Shown one piece after another: positions 6,840 to 10,112 of a DNA stretch of 10,112 nt (its first letter is position 1; each line of letters begins with the position of its first letter). The stretch covers positions 1-10,112 of the forward strand of contig JAHKKQ010000089.1 in the NCBI GenBank assembly GCA_020027805.1. Reading direction: 5' to 3'. The stretch is from Candidatus Dadabacteria bacterium. Lineage in GTDB: Bacteria > Desulfobacterota_D > UBA1144 > Nemesobacterales > UBA2774. The position numbers and the translations under genes are program-made. The notes below the pieces were generated by a model. That model saw only the letters and a list, made by a program, of their open reading frames with translations. It ran no database searches and was not told the DNA's origin.

Positions 6840-6845
6840 ATGTGG

Positions 6846-9324
6846 ATGGGAAATAAAGAGAAGAAACGTCTGGACGATTCGAGAGGGAGTATCGTTCCGT
6901 GGAAGAAATGGGGCCCCTATCTGAGCGAGAGGCAGTGGGGGACGGTGAGGGAGGATTACAGCGAGCACGGCACGGCGTGGGACTACTTTCCGCACGACCA
7001 TGCACGCTCACGCGCGTACAGGTGGGGGGAGGACGGTCTCGCCGGCATCTCCGACGATAAGCAGACGCTCTGCTTCGCGCTCGCCCTATGGAACGGCAAG
7101 GACTCCATCCTGAAGGAGCGCCTTTTCGGCCTTACGAACAGCGAAGGGAACCACGGCGAGGACGTGAAGGAATACTACTATTATATAGACAGCACGCCGA
7201 CGCACTCGTACATGAAGTACCTCTATAAATACCCCCAGTCCGCGTACCCCTACAGGGACCTTGTGGAGAAGAACAGAAAGGCCACCCGATACGAGCTCGA
7301 ATACGAGCTTATAAATACGGGCGTACTCGACGACGACAGGTATTTCGACGTATTCGTCGAATACGCGAAGGAGTCCCCCGAGGAAATACTGATTAACATC
7401 ATCGCCGTCAACCGGGGTATAGAGACCGCCGGGCTTCACGTCCTTCCCGCGCTCTGGTTCAGGAACACCTGGTCATGGTCCGAGCCCACGCCCAGGCCGG
7501 TAATCAGGCAGATAAACGCGGGGGAGGAATTCACTCTGGCCGAGGCGTCGCACGAGACTCTCGGGCAAAGGTATCTCTACTGCGAAGGCAGCGCAAAGCT
7601 CCTGTTCACGGAGAATGAAACAAACACGGAGCGGATATTCGGGACCCCTAACGGCAATCCCTACGTCAAAGACGGCATCAACGAATATATCGTCAAAGGG
7701 AGAAAAGATGCGGTAAACCCCGGCAAAACCGGTACGAAGGTCTCCGCTCATTATACGCTCTCGATCGCAGGCGGAGAGGAAAAAAGGGTGCGTCTCATCC
7801 TCTCTGCCAAATCCCCCGAGCTCGCCGGGAAGAACCTGTTCAGGGGTTTCGACAAGACCGTGGCCGCGCGAAAAACGGAGGCGGACGAGTTTTATGATTC
7901 GATCACCCCGCCCTCCATAGACGAGGAATCGAAGAACGTGATGCGTCAGGCGCTGGCCGGCATGCTATGGTCGAAGCAGTACTACTATTTCGATCTCGAC
8001 AAGTGGCTGAGAGAGCATGGAGCCGATATCAGGGCTGTCAGGCCCGGGAAGGATGTAAGGAACAGGGAATGGTTCCACATGATAAACGACGACGTGATAT
8101 CCATGCCCGACAAGTGGGAATATCCCTGGTACGCGGCCTGGGACCTCGGCTTTCATACCCTGGCGCTCGACATGGTCGACCCCGACTTCTCAAGGGAGCA
8201 ATTAGAGCTCATGCTGCGCGAGGTCTATCTCCACCCTAACGGGCAGATCCCGGCATATGAATGGAACTTCAGCGACGTGAACCCTCCCGTACACGCGTTC
8301 GCGTGTCTATTCCTCTACCACACCCAAAAAATGGTTTACGGGAAGGGTAACGTCGAATTCCTGAAACAGGTATTCGACAAGCTCGTGCTCAACTTCACGT
8401 GGTGGGTAAACAGGAAGGACCGCCACGGAAAGAACGTCTTCGAAGGCGGGTTCCTGGGCCTCGACAACATCGGGGTATTCGACCGCAGCTCGCCGCTTCC
8501 GACGGGCGGCTTCCTCGAGCAGGCGGACGGAACGGCGTGGATGGCGATGTTCTGCCAGAACATGCTGGAGATAGCGTTCGAGCTCGCGAAATTCGATCCG
8601 ACGTATGAAGACATGGCTTTGAAATTCGCCGAGCATTTCGGACCTGCTTGCTACCATACACCCGCCCGACAAGCTCGGGTACGCGAACAGGTATCTTCTA
8701 TCCATCCTGAACGAAGAAAAGCTCAAGCGCGTGCTCTCGAAGATGCTCGACGAAAACGAGTTCCTGAGCGACTACGGGATACGCTCTATCTCCCGCTACC
8801 ACAAGGAACACCCCTATATATTCAAAGTCCACGGCGAGGAGTATAAGGTCGAGTATATGCCCGCCGAATCCTCCTCCGGCCTCTTCGGGGGTAATTCCAA
8901 CTGGCGGGGCCCGATATGGTTTCCGATTAATGCCATGATAATAAGGGCGCTCATTCACCTCTATAAATACTACGGCGACGAATTCAAGGTCGAGTGCCCG
9001 ACGGGTTCCGGGAAATTCATGACCCTCTACGAGGCCGCGGAGGAAATATCCAGGCGCCTCGTGAGCATATTCAGGAGGGACGAAAAAGGGAGGAGGCCCG
9101 TTTACGGGGCGACAGAGAGATTCCAGACGGACCCGCACTTCAAGGACTATGTTTTATTCTACGAGTATTTTCACGGGGACAACGGCGCGGGCATCGGCGC
9201 TAGCCACCAGACGGGCTGGACCGGCCTTGTCGCAAAGCTCATACAGATGTACGGGCACATATCGAGCGAGCTTGTCCTCGAAGTCCCCCGCGGCGCCGCG
9301 CAGGTGTATAAGAAGGAGGGGTAG
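6846..9324 (+). pseudogene. GH63-type glucosidase, broken by an internal deletion with frameshift
   Basis: Encodes an (alpha/alpha)6-barrel glycosidase of the GH63/MGH1-like group, a family of alpha-glucosidase-like enzymes (substrate unknown here). There is no signal peptide, so it would be cytoplasmic. The N-terminal half has ERQWGTVREDYSEHGTAWDY and FPHDHARSRAYRWGEDGLAG; then AWDLGFHTLALD (Asp433, codon 8142-8144) and NGQIPAYEWNFSDVNPPVHA. The frame holds to AEHF at 8639, then turns to unrelated residues. From 8641 the +1 frame resumes as DLLATIHPPDKLG and continues through EFLSDYGIRSISRYHKEHPY, SGLFGGNSNWRGPIWFP and EYFHGDNGAGIGASHQTGWT to a stop at 9322-9324. The joined product is about 825 residues, against roughly 880-900 remembered for intact relatives. 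The expected helices between these blocks, roughly 60-95 residues, are missing. By analogy with GH63 enzymes, Asp433 and the Glu at 9163-9165 are the likely catalytic pair and fall on opposite sides of the break, so the product should be inactive. Confidence 0.85.
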
Positions 9325-9332
9325 CTTTCTCC

Positions 9333-9346
9333 TAATAAATTTATTA
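9333..9346. repeat. 14-base perfect palindrome TAATAAATTTATTA
   Basis: A perfect AT palindrome lies just after the GH63 stop and 15 bases before the ATG at 9362, at the point where base composition changes. It has no GC stem, so it is not a standard terminator. It could be an operator for the downstream gene or mark the edge of inserted DNA; chance is also plausible in AT-rich sequence. Confidence 0.4.
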
Positions 9347-9361
9347 TTCTGTGATTAAATC

Positions 9362-10112
9362 ATGTCTAAGATAGTTTTAATTTCATGTAGCAGTAAAAAG
9401 TTGAACCGAAGGGCAAAAGCAGAAGATTTATATACAAGCCCGCTGTTCCAAAAAAGTCTTCGGTACGCCAAGTGCTTAAAGCCCGATAAAATATTTGTAC
9501 TATCTGCTAAACATCATCTATTGCACTTATCAAAAGTAATCAACCCGTACAATCTTACATTAAATAATATGTACACCGATGAGATAAAGAAATGGTCCGA
9601 TGTAGTTCTTCAACAATTAAGAAAAGTTTCAGATTTGAATAAGGATAATTTCATTTCTTTTGCGGGATCGACATATCGGGAGTACATCATTCCTCATATC
9701 AAATATAATGAAATCCCAATGGAGAATATGAGAATCGGTGAACAGCTTGAGTGGTTAACAGATAAGTTAAAGATATGTGATGAATGCGCTCTCCTCCATC
9801 AACTATTCAATACCTTGCCTAAGTTTAGCTTTAAATTTAAAAAAGCATCAATTCCCAATAATGGTATATATATTTTATTTGAAAAAGGTGAAGTCGCTCA
9901 TGGTACTAATAGGATTGTGAGGGTGGGAACACACACAGGATTAAACCAGCTACATTCTCGTTTAATAGAGCACTTTTTAACTGATAATAAAGACCGCAGT
10001 ATTTTCAGGAAAAATATTGGCAGAGCTATATTAAATAAGAGAAGAGATCCCTTTATCATTCAATGGGAAAAAGATTTAACTTCTAAAGAAGCGAGAGAGG
10101 AACATGCCAAAT
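9362..10112 (+). CDS. DUF6884-like domain fused to a GIY-YIG-like domain (3' end cut off)
   Basis: The frame runs from ATG at 9362 to the window edge with no stop, giving 250 residues of an incomplete protein. Residues about 3-112 match my memory of the DUF6884 family: KIVLISCSSKK (3-13), DLYTSPLFQKSLRYAK (22-37), FVLSAKHHLLHLSKVINPYN (45-64) and FAGSTYREYIIPHI (100-113). Residues about 168-222 look like a divergent GIY-YIG domain: GIYILFEKGE (168-177), RIVRVGTHTG (184-193), LHSRLIEHF (197-205, with the conserved Arg at 200), then DRSIFRKNIGRAIL. The late catalytic Glu of GIY-YIG nucleases may lie beyond the edge. There is no signal peptide, so the protein is cytoplasmic. The start is fixed by the conserved KIVLISC stretch beginning at residue 3, although no clear ribosome site precedes it. 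Codon use is strongly A/T-ending, unlike all upstream genes, which suggests transfer. A nucleic-acid role is inferred from the GIY-YIG part. Confidence 0.78.
   Translation, partial: MSKIVLISCSSKKLNRRAKAEDLYTSPLFQKSLRYAKCLKPDKIFVLSAKHHLLHLSKVINPYNLTLNNMYTDEIKKWSDVVLQQLRKVSDLNKDNFISFAGSTYREYIIPHIKYNEIPMENMRIGEQLEWLTDKLKICDECALLHQLFNTLPKFSFKFKKASIPNNGIYILFEKGEVAHGTNRIVRVGTHTGLNQLHSRLIEHFLTDNKDRSIFRKNIGRAILNKRRDPFIIQWEKDLTSKEAREEHAK

Larger units (their letters stand above)
6170..6845. other. Long AT-rich intergenic region between divergent transcription units
   Basis: This 676-base stretch separates the minus-strand unit starting at 6169 from the plus-strand glycosidase gene at 6846. Frames that stay open here have no ribosome sites and no recognisable protein, so I call no gene. 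It should hold promoters for both units. I could not pick a convincing -35/-10 pair on either strand. Structures seen are a 7-base dyad at 6282-6302, a GC stem at 6650-6663 and a weaker GCCGG/CCGGC stem at 6510-6533. The length is generous for two promoters, so an unrecognised small RNA or a decayed gene is possible. Confidence 0.5.

Noticed and set aside
6840..6842. ATG at 6840 as the GH63 start
   Set aside because: AGGAG directly touches it; the ATG at 6846 has the correct six-base spacing.
8307..8726. 139-codon minus-strand frame within the GH63 gene
   Set aside because: Antisense to conserved GH63 sequence, with no independent support.
1..10112. CRISPR array, tRNA, rRNA or transposase
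   Set aside because: No regularly spaced repeats, cloverleaf sequence, rRNA signature or transposase-like protein was recognised on either strand.

Overview
The window looks like chromosomal DNA of a Gram-negative bacterium. The coding sequence is GC-rich (a sampled line of the glycosidase gene is about two thirds G+C). It encodes a lipoprotein, several Sec-type signal peptides and polytopic membrane proteins. No marker gene fixes the lineage, so I do not name one. At the right edge, from about position 9325, composition drops sharply to roughly one third G+C, which suggests acquired DNA.

Layout. Positions 1-1587 (+) hold the 3' part of a CPA2-type cation/proton antiporter fused to a C-terminal PTS EIIA domain. 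Positions 1633-4503 (-) are four co-oriented genes. In transcription order they are a DUF2092-like exported protein broken by a one-base frameshift, a secreted protein with an 11-residue repeat array joined to it by an ATGA overlap, a small membrane-anchored protein, and a polytopic HTTM-like membrane protein that overlaps the small one by 14 bases. Positions 4789-6169 (-) are three more co-oriented genes: a small exported protein, a glycine-zipper lipoprotein and an aquaporin-family channel with an atypical selectivity filter. Positions 6170-6845 are a long AT-rich gap between divergent transcription units. Positions 6846-9324 (+) hold a GH63-type glucosidase gene that has lost an internal segment and its reading frame. 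Positions 9362-10112 (+) begin an AT-rich gene that runs off the window and joins a DUF6884-like domain to a GIY-YIG-like domain.

How the genes fit together. Most of the minus-strand genes act in or across the cell envelope (channel, lipoprotein, exported proteins, membrane protein), and the antiporter and aquaporin both concern ion or water balance. The window therefore reads as an envelope or osmotic-homeostasis neighbourhood; this is inference from gene content. The two disrupted genes could be real pseudogenes or assembly errors, and raw reads would decide. The most unusual items are the DUF6884/GIY-YIG gene at the composition break, the hydrophobic aquaporin filter, the antiporter-EIIA fusion and the 11-residue repeat protein. 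No rRNA, tRNA, CRISPR array, transposase or convincing intrinsic terminator was seen.
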